A DNA stretch of 64,000 bases. Source: Pannonibacter sp. XCT-53 (GTDB taxonomy: Bacteria > Pseudomonadota > Alphaproteobacteria > Rhizobiales > Stappiaceae). Positions 56,689-64,000 of this stretch are shown piece by piece. The stretch lies in contig NZ_JAABLQ010000001.1 in assembly GCF_009915765.1 (NCBI RefSeq), positions 1,798,001 through 1,862,000 on the forward strand, in the 5' to 3' direction. Position numbers and translations under genes: made by a program. The stretch's first letter is position 1. The number at the start of each line of letters is the position of its first letter. The notes beneath the pieces were generated by a model. The model was not told the DNA's origin, made no database searches, and saw only the letters and a list, made by a program, of their open reading frames with translations.

Positions 56689-57171
56689 TCAGACGGCCGC
56701 CTGGCAGGTGCGGCAGGTGCCGCGCAGCTCGATCGTGGTCTTGGCGAGGGCAAAGCCGTTGTCGCTGGCCCAGCCCTTGAGCTGGCGCGTGATCGCCGCA
56801 TCGGCAAATTCGCTGACAGAACCGCAGGCCTCGCAGATGGCGAAGGCCATGGTCTCGTGGTCGACGCATTGCGGATGGCTGCAGGCGACGAAGGCGTTGA
56901 GGCTCTCCAGCCGGTGCACCATGCCGAACTCGACCAGCTTTTCCAGCGCCCGGTAGACCTGAAGCGGGGCGCGGAAGCCGTCGTCGCGCAGCTGGTCGAG
57001 GATCGTGTAGGCCGTGAGCGGGCCGCCGGCCCGCGACAGGGCGCCGTAGACCAGCGTCTGGTTGCGCGTCAGCTTGGCCGGCGCATGGCCGTGGCCGTGC
57101 TCATGCGCGTGGTCATGGTCATGAGCATGGCCAGGACCGGAGGCTGCGTGATCATGCGAGTGCTCTGCCAT
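56689..57171 (-). CDS. zur: Zinc uptake regulator Zur (Fur family)
   Basis: Fur-family repressor (160 aa). The first 32 residues are a His/Asp-rich extension with about a dozen His, unusual for Zur. The winged helix (LTAYTILDQLRDDGFRAPLQVYRALEKL) and structural-zinc cysteines CEACG and CRTC follow. It represses zinc uptake when zinc-loaded. It is 15 nt after znuB, so it is co-transcribed with its targets. Confidence 0.93.
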   Translation of the reverse strand: MAEHSHDHAASGPGHAHDHDHAHEHGHGHAPAKLTRNQTLVYGALSRAGGPLTAYTILDQLRDDGFRAPLQVYRALEKLVEFGMVHRLESLNAFVACSHPQCVDHETMAFAICEACGSVSEFADAAITRQLKGWASDNGFALAKTTIELRGTCRTCQAAV

Positions 57172-57186
57172 GTCCTCGGTCCCCTG

Positions 57187-58011
57187 TCAGGCCTCCCTGC
57201 CGATCCGGCGCATGAGGCTGGCCACGCCGCCTGCAACCGGCGTCAGGCTTACACCAAAAAGCAGCATGGCCGCCACCACGATGGAGGGACCGGACGGCGT
57301 GTCGAATTCCAGCGAGCCGAACAGGCCGGCCAGCACGGCAATGGCCCCGGCCAGAGCCGCCAGAACCGCCATCTGCTCCGGACCCGACGCCAGCCGCCGG
57401 GCGGTGGCGGCCGGGATGATCAGCAAGGCGGTGATGAGCAGCACGCCGACGATCTTCATCGCGATGGCGATGACCGTGGCCATCAGGACCATGAAGATCA
57501 GGTTCGCCCGGGCGGGTTTCAAGCCCTCGGCCTCGGCCAGATCCGCGCTGACGGTCGCGGCAAACAGGGGCCGCCAGATCATCACCAGAACGGCAAGGAC
57601 GACCGCGCCGCCGGCATAGATCAGGCCGATGTCCATCCGCGACACCGACAGGATGTCGCCGAACAGGAAGCCCATCAGGTCCATCCGCACCCAGGTCATG
57701 AAGGCGAGGCAGACAAGGCCAAGCGCCAGCGAGGAATGGGCGAGCAGCCCGAGCAGCGCGTCGGACGACAGTCCGCCGCGCTTCTGCAAGGCCAGCAGCA
57801 GCAGCGAGATGATCGTGCAGACGGCAAAGACCGCCAGCGTGATGTTGATTTCCAGCAGGAACGCCAGCGCCACGCCGAGCAGGGCGGCATGGGAGAGCGT
57901 GTCACCGAAATAGGCGAGGCGACGCCAGACGATGAAACAGCCGAGCGGACCGGCCACCAGCGCCACGCCAAGGCCGGCGAGAACCGCACGAACGAAGAAG
58001 TCATCGAGCAT
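57187..58011 (-). CDS. znuB: Zinc ABC transporter permease ZnuB
   Basis: Membrane component of ZnuABC (274 aa), ABC-3 family, about eight helices; FIVWRRLAYFGDTLSHAALLGVAL is the family signature. It overlaps znuC by 11 nt. Confidence 0.93.
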   Translation of the reverse strand: MLDDFFVRAVLAGLGVALVAGPLGCFIVWRRLAYFGDTLSHAALLGVALAFLLEINITLAVFAVCTIISLLLLALQKRGGLSSDALLGLLAHSSLALGLVCLAFMTWVRMDLMGFLFGDILSVSRMDIGLIYAGGAVVLAVLVMIWRPLFAATVSADLAEAEGLKPARANLIFMVLMATVIAIAMKIVGVLLITALLIIPAATARRLASGPEQMAVLAALAGAIAVLAGLFGSLEFDTPSGPSIVVAAMLLFGVSLTPVAGGVASLMRRIGREA

Positions 58012-58969
58012 CGGTGGTGTCCCCGCGCCGGGCCGTGTGGTCATGCCCGTGGTGGTGGGCATGATGGTCGTGGTCGTGGTCGTGCCCATGGCCGTGGCCG
58101 TGGTTATGGCCGTGATCATGATCGTGGGAATGCGCGGGACCAGGGCCGGAGTGACCTGATCCCGCGTGATCATGATGGTGCCCGTCGCCCGGATGGCAGT
58201 GGTCGGTGATCGACCCGTCCTGATGGCGGACACGTCCGTCGGGCAGGTGCTCGTGGTCGTGGCTGTGCTCATAGACGGCCAGCGCGCCAGCGGCCCGGGG
58301 GCCGAACAGGTCGCGGTAGGCCGCCGACCGGGCGACGCTGACCGGCGTGCCGCGGCAGCAGACATGGCCATTGAGGCAGACGACCTGGTCTGTGGCCGCC
58401 ATCACCACATGCAGGTCATGGGAGATCATCAGGATCCCGCAGCCAAGCTCGTCCCGGACAGAGCGGATCAGGTCGTAGAGGACGATCTCGCCGTTGAAAT
58501 CGACGCCCTGCACCGGCTCGTCCAGCACGAGCAGATCGGGCTTGCGCGCGATCGCGCGGGCGATCAGGACCCGCTGCATCTCGCCGCCCGACAGGTTGCG
58601 CATTTCCGCCCGGCCAAGATGCGCGACCCCGGTCATGGCGAGGGCGCGGCGGCTGTCGGCCTCGTCGAGCGGCCCCGTCAGCCGCATGAAACGGGCCACG
58701 GTGAGCGGCAGTGTCCAGTCAATGGCGAGCTTTTGCGGCACATAGCCGACGGTGAGCCCGTCGCGCCGCTCCGAGGTCCCCTCGGTCGGGCGCAGGATCC
58801 CGAGCGCCATCTTGGCGGTGGTCGACTTGCCCGAGCCGTTCGGCCCGATCAGGGTGACGATTTCGGCTGGTGCCACGGACAGGTCGACGCCCCGGACCAG
58901 CCAGCGGTCCTCCTTCAGGACACCGGCGCCGGACAGGCGGACAAGAGACGGGGGGGCTGACTGCAACAC
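58001..58969 (-). CDS. znuC: Zinc ABC transporter ATPase ZnuC with His-rich tail
   Basis: ATPase of the zinc importer (322 aa). Walker A is GPNGSGKST, signature LSGGEMQRV and Walker B LLVLDEPVQGVD. From about residue 230 onward the protein is dominated by HDH/HGH repeats, roughly 80 residues, a zinc-buffering tail beyond the normal end. The GTG at 58969 with GGA 5 nt upstream is preferred to a TTG far upstream in the operator region. Confidence 0.92.
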   Translation of the reverse strand: MLQSAPPSLVRLSGAGVLKEDRWLVRGVDLSVAPAEIVTLIGPNGSGKSTTAKMALGILRPTEGTSERRDGLTVGYVPQKLAIDWTLPLTVARFMRLTGPLDEADSRRALAMTGVAHLGRAEMRNLSGGEMQRVLIARAIARKPDLLVLDEPVQGVDFNGEIVLYDLIRSVRDELGCGILMISHDLHVVMAATDQVVCLNGHVCCRGTPVSVARSAAYRDLFGPRAAGALAVYEHSHDHEHLPDGRVRHQDGSITDHCHPGDGHHHDHAGSGHSGPGPAHSHDHDHGHNHGHGHGHDHDHDHHAHHHGHDHTARRGDTTDAR

Positions 58970-59015
58970 CTGATTCCTGGCCCTGTGAAAGAGCGGATTG
59001 CCTTTGCTTATGTCA

Positions 59016-59053
59016 CACGTTATAGGGTTACGCAATTCGTGTTATAACATAAC
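59016..59053. promoter_or_regulatory. Zur-box region between znuC and znuA
   Basis: TGTTATAACA (59040-59049) is a perfect palindrome extended by TAAC, with a related GTTATAGGGTTAC just upstream. It lies in the 103-bp divergent gap, 24 nt before the znuA ATG. AT-rich GTTATAAC palindromes are typical Zur sites in alphaproteobacteria. Confidence 0.7.
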
Positions 59054-59072
59054 CAAACCGAAGGAGCATCCG

Positions 59073-60140
59073 ATGACCCGCGTGTCCTCCCCCGCCGCTG
59101 CGCGCCGCCGCCGTTTGCCCCGCATGGTCGCCCTTTTGGCAGGTGCGGCCCTGCTCTTGCCCATGTCGACCGGCCTTGCCGTCGCGGCCCCCAAGGTCGT
59201 CGCCTCGATCAAGCCGGTCCACTCTCTCGTGGCCGCCGTGATGCAGGGCGTCGGCGAACCGGACATCATCGTCGATGGTGCGGCCTCGCCGCACACCTTT
59301 GCCCTGAAGCCGTCAACGGCCCGGGTGATTGCCGGGGCAGACCTGGTCTTCTGGGTCGGGCCGGACCTGGAGGCCTTCCTCGAGAAACCGATCGGCACGC
59401 TCGGCGAAAAGGCGGAGGCCGTGGAGCTTTCAGAAGCCCATGGCGTCACGCTGCTGCCTGTCCGCGAAGGCGGGGATTTCGACGCCCATGATCACGGCGA
59501 CGAGGCCCATGGCCACGATCACGGGCACAGCCATGGGCACGACCACGGGCACAGCCACGGCAAGACTGCCGCCAAGGCAGGCCATGATCACGGCCATGAC
59601 CATGGCCACGACCACGCCCACGGCGCCTTCGACGCCCATATCTGGCTCGATCCGGCCAATGCCCGCGCGATGGTCGCGGAGATCGAGGAGCACCTGTCCG
59701 AGGCCGATCCGGCCAACGCGGCAACCTACAAGGCCAATGCCGAGGCGCTCAGCGCACGACTGACCGCGCTTGAGGCCGAGCTGGCCAAGGAGCTGGAGCC
59801 GGTCAAGGGCAAGCCCTTCATCGTCTTCCACGATGCCTACCAGTATTTCGAGAAACGCTTCGGCATCCAGGCGGCCGGCTCGATCACGCTGAGCCCGGAG
59901 GTGCTTCCGGGGGCGGAGCGGGTCAGCGAGCTGCGTGGCAAGATCACGGGCCTCAAGGCCGGCTGCGTCTTCTCCGAGCCGCAGTTCGAGCCGAAGCTGG
60001 TCGGCATGCTGGTCGAAGGCACGTCCGTCGGCACCGGCGTCCTTGATCCCCTCGGCGCCTCCTTGCCCAACGGCCCCGGCCTCTACGAGCAGCTCCTGCG
60101 CGATCTGGCCGGGTCGTTGAAGGGGTGTCTCGTCAAGTAA
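59073..60140 (+). CDS. znuA: Zinc ABC transporter substrate-binding protein ZnuA
   Basis: Periplasmic zinc-binding protein (355 aa). The signal peptide ends near LAVAA. Zinc ligands are expected in SPHTFALKP, DAHIWLDP and FHDAYQYFEKRFG. Between about residues 130 and 185 lies a long His/Asp/Gly loop, typical of ZnuA and here very large. AAGGAG precedes the ATG by 6 nt. Confidence 0.95.
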   Translation: MTRVSSPAAARRRRLPRMVALLAGAALLLPMSTGLAVAAPKVVASIKPVHSLVAAVMQGVGEPDIIVDGAASPHTFALKPSTARVIAGADLVFWVGPDLEAFLEKPIGTLGEKAEAVELSEAHGVTLLPVREGGDFDAHDHGDEAHGHDHGHSHGHDHGHSHGKTAAKAGHDHGHDHGHDHAHGAFDAHIWLDPANARAMVAEIEEHLSEADPANAATYKANAEALSARLTALEAELAKELEPVKGKPFIVFHDAYQYFEKRFGIQAAGSITLSPEVLPGAERVSELRGKITGLKAGCVFSEPQFEPKLVGMLVEGTSVGTGVLDPLGASLPNGPGLYEQLLRDLAGSLKGCLVK

Positions 60141-60482
60141 GTGCCCCTGAAACACCAGCGCATGGCGTCATGCCGGGCGGTGGTGTGTGAGGTGACACCC
60201 GCTTGCCACCCCAACCCCGCTCCGTGTCACCCCGGCCGAGCAACGCGAGCGCCGGGGCCTACTCGCTTCCAGAGCGGAGCGGCGAGCGCCGCAGCGCTGC
60301 GACAGGCATCCAAACTTCGCCGCAGCCTGTGGTGCCACCGTGCCAAACTCTGCTGCTCTGCAAACGAGTAGGCCCCGGGTCTTCGCTGCGCTACGCCCGG
60401 GGCGACATCAGTGGATTTCTTAGCAGTCAACGCACCGCCCGGCCTCACAGCCGGGCGGTGCCTTTCAACATTCGACAAGCGG
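60141..60482. repeat. Paired REP hairpins (BIME-like) between znuA and cysNC
   Basis: No gene. Two hairpins, CCCCGGC / GCCGGGG (60230-60257) and CCCCGGG / CCCGGGG (60373-60402), face each other. They are joined by a 24-bp inverted repeat (60252-60275 and 60355-60378) matching at 22 of 24 positions. This is the layout of a bacterial interspersed mosaic element. It may also end transcription of both convergent genes. Confidence 0.7.
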
Positions 60483-62420
60483 TCAGATGCCCTCGCCGCC
60501 GAAGACATAGCCGTTGGCGGCGATGATGCCGGCGCGGCGCAGGTGGTTGAGCACATCCTCGGCCGCCGCTTCCGGATCGCGGCCGACGGTGGCCACCCGC
60601 AGTTCCGGCGTCTCGGGCGCCTCGTAGGGGCTGTCGATGCCGGTGAAGTTGGCGATCTCGCCAGCATCGGCCTTGGCATAGAGGCCCTTCGGGTCGCGCT
60701 TGCGGCACTCGTCGATGGGCGTGTCGACAAAGATCTCGACGAACTCGCCCTCGCCCAGCAGGTCGCGCGCCAGCTGCCGCTCGGCGCGGAACGGCGAGAT
60801 GAAGGACACCAGCACGATCAGGCCGGCATCCACGAAGAGCCGCGAGACCTCCGCGACACGGCGGATGTTCTCCACCCGGTCGGCGTCGGAGAAGCCAAGA
60901 TCCCTGTTGAGGCCGTGGCGGATGTTGTCGCCGTCGAGCACATAGGTGTGGCGGCCTTCCAGATGCAGCTTCTTCTCCACGATGGAGGCGATGGTCGACT
61001 TGCCGGAGCCGGACAGGCCGGTGAACCACAGCACCGCCGGCTTCTGCCTGAGGCTCTCGGCCCGGGCTGCCTTGTCGACGTCCAGCGCCTGCCAGTGGAT
61101 GTTGCTGGCCCGCCGCTCCGCCTTCACCACCATGCCGGCGCCGACGGTCGCATTGCTCATGCGGTCGATCAGGATGAAGGCGCCCGTGGTGCGGTTGGCG
61201 GCATAGGCGTCGATGGCGATGGGCGCGGACAGGCTGAACTCGGCCAGCGCGATCTCGTTCAGCCCGAGCGTCTCGGCCGGGGCTTCCTCGAAGGTGTTGA
61301 CATTGATCTTGTGCGCCAGCGCCGTCAGCGTGGCCGTCACGGTCCGCGTGCCGATCTTCAGGAGATAGGAGCGGCCCGGCAAAAGGGCTGCCTCGGCCAT
61401 CCAGATCACATGCGCCGACAGGCTGTCCGCCACGGCCGGGCGCTCGTCGGAGCGCGACAGCACGTCGCCGCGGGAAATGTCGATTTCGTCGCGCAGGACC
61501 AGCGTCACCGCCTCCCCTGCCCGCGCGCTGTCCACGTCATCGAAGCCGTTGACGATGCGGGTGACCGTCGAACTCTTGCCCGAGGCTGCGACCGTCACAT
61601 TGCTGCCGATGGCAATGCGCCCGCTGGCAACCGTGCCGGAGTAACCGCGGAAGTCGAGGTTCGGGCGGTTGACCCACTGGACGGGGAAGCGGAAGTCGGC
61701 CGCCGTTTCCTTCTCGCCGACATCGACGGTTTCCAGATGCTCGAGCAGCGTCGGTCCCTGATACCAGGGCATGCGGCCCGAGCGGCTGGTGACGTTGTCG
61801 CCATAGCGCGCCGAGATCGGCACGGACACGACGGTCTCGAAGCGGAAGTTGCCGCCCAGCGCCGCAAAGTCGCGCTCGATCTCGTCGAAGCGCTCCTGCG
61901 AGAAATCGACGAGGTCGATCTTGTTCACCGCCAGGACGATGTGGCGGATGCCGAGCAGCGAGGCGATGAAGGCATGGCGGCGCGTCTGGGTCATCAGGCC
62001 GTGGCGGGCATCGACCAGCAGCACGGCGAGATCGGCGGTGGAGGCACCGGTCGCCATGTTGCGGGTGTACTGCTCGTGGCCGGGCGTGTCGGCGACGATG
62101 AACTTGCGCTTGTCGGTCGCAAAGAAGCGATAGGCGACGTCGATGGTGATGCCCTGCTCGCGCTCGGCCTCAAGGCCATCGACCAGCAGCGCCAGGTCAA
62201 TGTCCTCGCCAACCGTGCCATGCCGGCGGCTGTCGCGCTCAAGGGCTGCCAGCTGGTCCTCGAAGATCAGCTTGGTGTCATAGAGCAGCCGGCCGATCAG
62301 GGTCGACTTGCCGTCATCGACGCTGCCGCACGTCAGAAAGCGGAGCTGGTCCTTGTTCTCCTGCGCGCGGATGTAGTCGAGCACGGCCGCTTCGGAGGTG
62401 AGATGATCCGTGAAGTCCAT
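60483..62420 (-). CDS. cysNC: Bifunctional sulfate adenylyltransferase subunit 1/APS kinase (CysNC)
   Basis: 645 aa fusion. Residues 1-430 are the GTPase subunit of ATP sulfurylase: [32 protein letters not shown] and NKIDLVDF. Residues about 450-645 are APS kinase with [11 protein letters not shown] and [15 protein letters not shown]. Together with CysD it makes PAPS from sulfate. It is 2 nt after cysD. The NodQ-like fusion is common in rhizobia and relatives. Confidence 0.96.
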   Translation of the reverse strand: MDFTDHLTSEAAVLDYIRAQENKDQLRFLTCGSVDDGKSTLIGRLLYDTKLIFEDQLAALERDSRRHGTVGEDIDLALLVDGLEAEREQGITIDVAYRFFATDKRKFIVADTPGHEQYTRNMATGASTADLAVLLVDARHGLMTQTRRHAFIASLLGIRHIVLAVNKIDLVDFSQERFDEIERDFAALGGNFRFETVVSVPISARYGDNVTSRSGRMPWYQGPTLLEHLETVDVGEKETAADFRFPVQWVNRPNLDFRGYSGTVASGRIAIGSNVTVAASGKSSTVTRIVNGFDDVDSARAGEAVTLVLRDEIDISRGDVLSRSDERPAVADSLSAHVIWMAEAALLPGRSYLLKIGTRTVTATLTALAHKINVNTFEEAPAETLGLNEIALAEFSLSAPIAIDAYAANRTTGAFILIDRMSNATVGAGMVVKAERRASNIHWQALDVDKAARAESLRQKPAVLWFTGLSGSGKSTIASIVEKKLHLEGRHTYVLDGDNIRHGLNRDLGFSDADRVENIRRVAEVSRLFVDAGLIVLVSFISPFRAERQLARDLLGEGEFVEIFVDTPIDECRKRDPKGLYAKADAGEIANFTGIDSPYEAPETPELRVATVGRDPEAAAEDVLNHLRRAGIIAANGYVFGGEGI

Positions 62421-62422
62421 GA

Positions 62423-63328
62423 TCAGAAGTATCCTTCGCGCTTCTTCTTTTCCATCGAGGCGGCGTCGTCGTGGTCGATGAGGCGGCCGGAGCGTTCCGA
62501 GGTGCGGGCAATCAGCATCTCGCGCAGGATGGCCGGCAGGGTCGCGGCATCGGATTCGATGGCACCGGTGAGCGGGTAGCAGCCAAGCGTGCGGAAGCGG
62601 ACCATCTTCTCCTCGACGGTCTCGCCGGGGCGGATCTTCATCCGGTCATCGTCGACCATGATCAGCATGCCGTCGCGCTCGACCACCGGACGCGGGGCAG
62701 CATAATAGAGCGGCACCATGGGGATGTTCTCCGCCAGGATGTACTGCCAGATGTCCAGCTCGGTCCAGTTGGACAGCGGGAAGGCGCGGATGGATTCCCC
62801 CCTGGCCACCCGGGCGTTGTAGAGGTTCCACAGTTCCGGGCGCTGGTTCTTCGGGTCCCAGGTGTGCGAAGCGGTGCGGAAGGAGAAGACACGCTCCTTG
62901 GCGCGGCTCTTCTCCTCGTCGCGGCGCGCGCCGCCGAAGGCTGCATCGAAGCCGTATTTGGTCAGCGCCTGCTTCAGCGCCTCGGTCTTCATGATGTGGG
63001 TGTGGACCGAGGAGCCGTGGTCAAAGGGGTTGATGCCCTGGGCCAGCCCTTCCGGGTTGGTATGGACGATCAGGTCCAGCCCGAGCCGCTTCACCGTCTC
63101 GTTGCGGAAGGAGATCATCTCGCGGAACTTCCAGCCGGTGTCCACGTGCAGGAGCGGGAAAGGCGGCTTCGAGGGATAGAAGGCCTTCATCGCCAGATGC
63201 AGCATGACCGACGAGTCCTTGCCGATGGAATAGAGCATCACCGGGTTGCGGAACTCGGCCGCCACCTCGCGGATGATGTGAATGCTCTCCGCTTCAAGCC
63301 GCCGGAGATTGCTGAGCCGATCAGACAT
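62423..63328 (-). CDS. cysD: Sulfate adenylyltransferase subunit 2 (CysD)
   Basis: ATP-PPi hydrolase-type subunit of ATP sulfurylase (301 aa), cytoplasmic. The PP-loop [17 protein letters not shown] (near 34-50) and the [20 protein letters not shown] region are characteristic. The C-terminus KKKREGYF is normal for the family. Confidence 0.97.
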   Translation of the reverse strand: MSDRLSNLRRLEAESIHIIREVAAEFRNPVMLYSIGKDSSVMLHLAMKAFYPSKPPFPLLHVDTGWKFREMISFRNETVKRLGLDLIVHTNPEGLAQGINPFDHGSSVHTHIMKTEALKQALTKYGFDAAFGGARRDEEKSRAKERVFSFRTASHTWDPKNQRPELWNLYNARVARGESIRAFPLSNWTELDIWQYILAENIPMVPLYYAAPRPVVERDGMLIMVDDDRMKIRPGETVEEKMVRFRTLGCYPLTGAIESDAATLPAILREMLIARTSERSGRLIDHDDAASMEKKKREGYF

Positions 63329-63650
63329 GCGCCACTTCTTCCCTCGCGCCCCCTTGTCCGGGCCGCGTGTCGGCGGCGGGGCGATCGTGGCGCAACCCTA
63401 CAAAAGCGGGCCTGTCCGCATAAGAAACGGTTTTGCGGGCTTTCCGGAGGAACGGCTTTTCCGGTTCGTTTTTCTCGCCAAGCGGAGAAATCCCTTCGGC
63501 AGGGGATCAATCGCCCTTTCCGGCGCGCGGCATGGCCGGGAATCCGGCCCACGCCCGCGACCGCATTTGGATCAATGCGTCACCACCCCGGATGGCCTGC
63601 CGGCCCCGGGGCACTGACGGAGGCGGAGCGGCCTGTCTCGCGGGCGGGGG
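63329..63650. other. Gene-free gap upstream of cysD
   Basis: 322 bp containing the presumed cysD promoter and the 3' end of the TRAP gene transcript. GC-rich, with short open frames of atypical composition. I see no clear promoter, riboswitch or terminator. Confidence 0.45.
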
Positions 63651-64000
63651 CTAGCCGAAGAACCTTGGAATGAACAGCACGATCGCCGGGAACAGCAGCA
63701 ACAGCCCCACCCGCAGGATCTCCATGCCGAAGAAGGGCATCACGCCCTTGAAGGTCTCGACCATTGGCACGTCCTTGGCGAGCGCGTTGATGATGAAGAC
63801 ATTGAGCCCGACCGGCGGTGTGATCAGCCCCAGCTCCACCACGATCAATGTCAGGATGCCGAACCAGATCTTCAGCTCGTCCGCCGACAGGCCATAGGCG
63901 GCGGTTGCGGCCGTCACATAGTCGCCGCCGTTGAGGTCGACCAGCACCGGCCAGAAGAAGGGCACCATGACCAGGATCATCGCCAGGCTTTCCATGAAGC
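63651..64000 (-). CDS. TRAP transporter large permease, C-terminal part (DctM)
   Basis: The last 116 residues or so of a DctM-type permease; the gene starts beyond the right edge. ILTLIVVELGLITPPVGLNVFI is the conserved TRAP-T segment, and the end FFGMEILRVGLLLLFPAIVLFIPRFFG is the final helix. It would import an organic acid with small permease and binding protein outside the window. Confidence 0.9.
   Translation of the reverse strand, partial: FMESLAMILVMVPFFWPVLVDLNGGDYVTAATAAYGLSADELKIWFGILTLIVVELGLITPPVGLNVFIINALAKDVPMVETFKGVMPFFGMEILRVGLLLLFPAIVLFIPRFFG

Noticed and set aside
54709..58209. Very long open frame on the plus strand across the deacetylase, nuclease, zur and znu genes (also similar ones at 46673-49297, 60411-62579, 21968-24262 and 413-1801)
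   Set aside because: They are antisense to genes with clear motifs and have His/Arg/Asp/Gln-rich translations without family features; long antisense frames are expected at this GC content.

Overview
The window is GC-rich and densely coded, with short intergenic gaps and many 4-nt ATGA/GTGA overlaps. A fused anthranilate synthase trpE(G) behind a Trp-codon leader peptide, fused cysNC, an ilvD, an Lrp/arginase/ornithine cyclodeaminase locus and several phosphonate and zinc transport genes point to an alphaproteobacterium of the Hyphomicrobiales/Stappiaceae type. The family-level guess is weak. I found no rRNA, tRNA, CRISPR array, phage or complete insertion sequence.

Layout. (1) 1-4.6 kb: minus-strand phosphonate ABC transporter operon phnC-phnD-phnE-phnE, preceded by PHO-box-like direct repeats. 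Its terminator is split by a small inverted-repeat element. (2) 5.2-15.9 kb: a minus-strand run holding an aldehyde dehydrogenase, a DHDPS-family protein, 3-hydroxyanthranilate 3,4-dioxygenase, a five-gene liv-type uptake system, an aspartate-dehydrogenase-like protein and a kynurenine-formamidase-like hydrolase, with a divergent LysR regulator. (3) 16.1-24.2 kb: a complete-looking aerobic 2-aminobenzoyl-CoA (abm) operon for anthranilate: CoA ligase, fused monooxygenase/reductase, SDR, MarR regulator, enoyl-CoA hydratase, acyl-CoA dehydrogenase, thioesterase and a RidA-fold protein. (4) 24.6-27.0 kb: divergent trpL-trpE(G), which makes anthranilate. A palindrome of the TTCAAGCTTGAA type occurs twice between abmA and trpL and, degenerate, upstream of the liv operon. 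It probably ties uptake and catabolism to the MarR protein.

(5) 27-31 kb: a YdjM-like membrane protein, then a divergent pair of an SGNH hydrolase and a trypsin-like protease separated by 16-bp tandem repeats. (6) 31-44 kb: arginine catabolism (Lrp, arginase, ornithine cyclodeaminase), HxlR/GST, an NTF2-like protein, ilvD, a TetR regulon (NemA-type flavin reductase plus luciferase-like oxidoreductase sharing an operator), OhrR/Ohr, and a lytic transglycosylase. (7) 44-55 kb: an SDR; an operon of an unusual ABC protein with a degenerate and enlarged ATPase domain, a cNMP-binding protein and an MBL hydrolase; and a divergent, translationally coupled glycosyltransferase/deacetylase operon. (8) 55-64 kb: beta-CASP nuclease-like protein, Zur and ZnuBC with divergent ZnuA, cysD-cysNC, and the end of a TRAP transporter permease.

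The most distinctive features are the anthranilate make-and-break locus with a shared operator, the adjacent 3-hydroxyanthranilate-type module that lacks the usual decarboxylase, the degenerate ABC protein, and the protease/SGNH pair.
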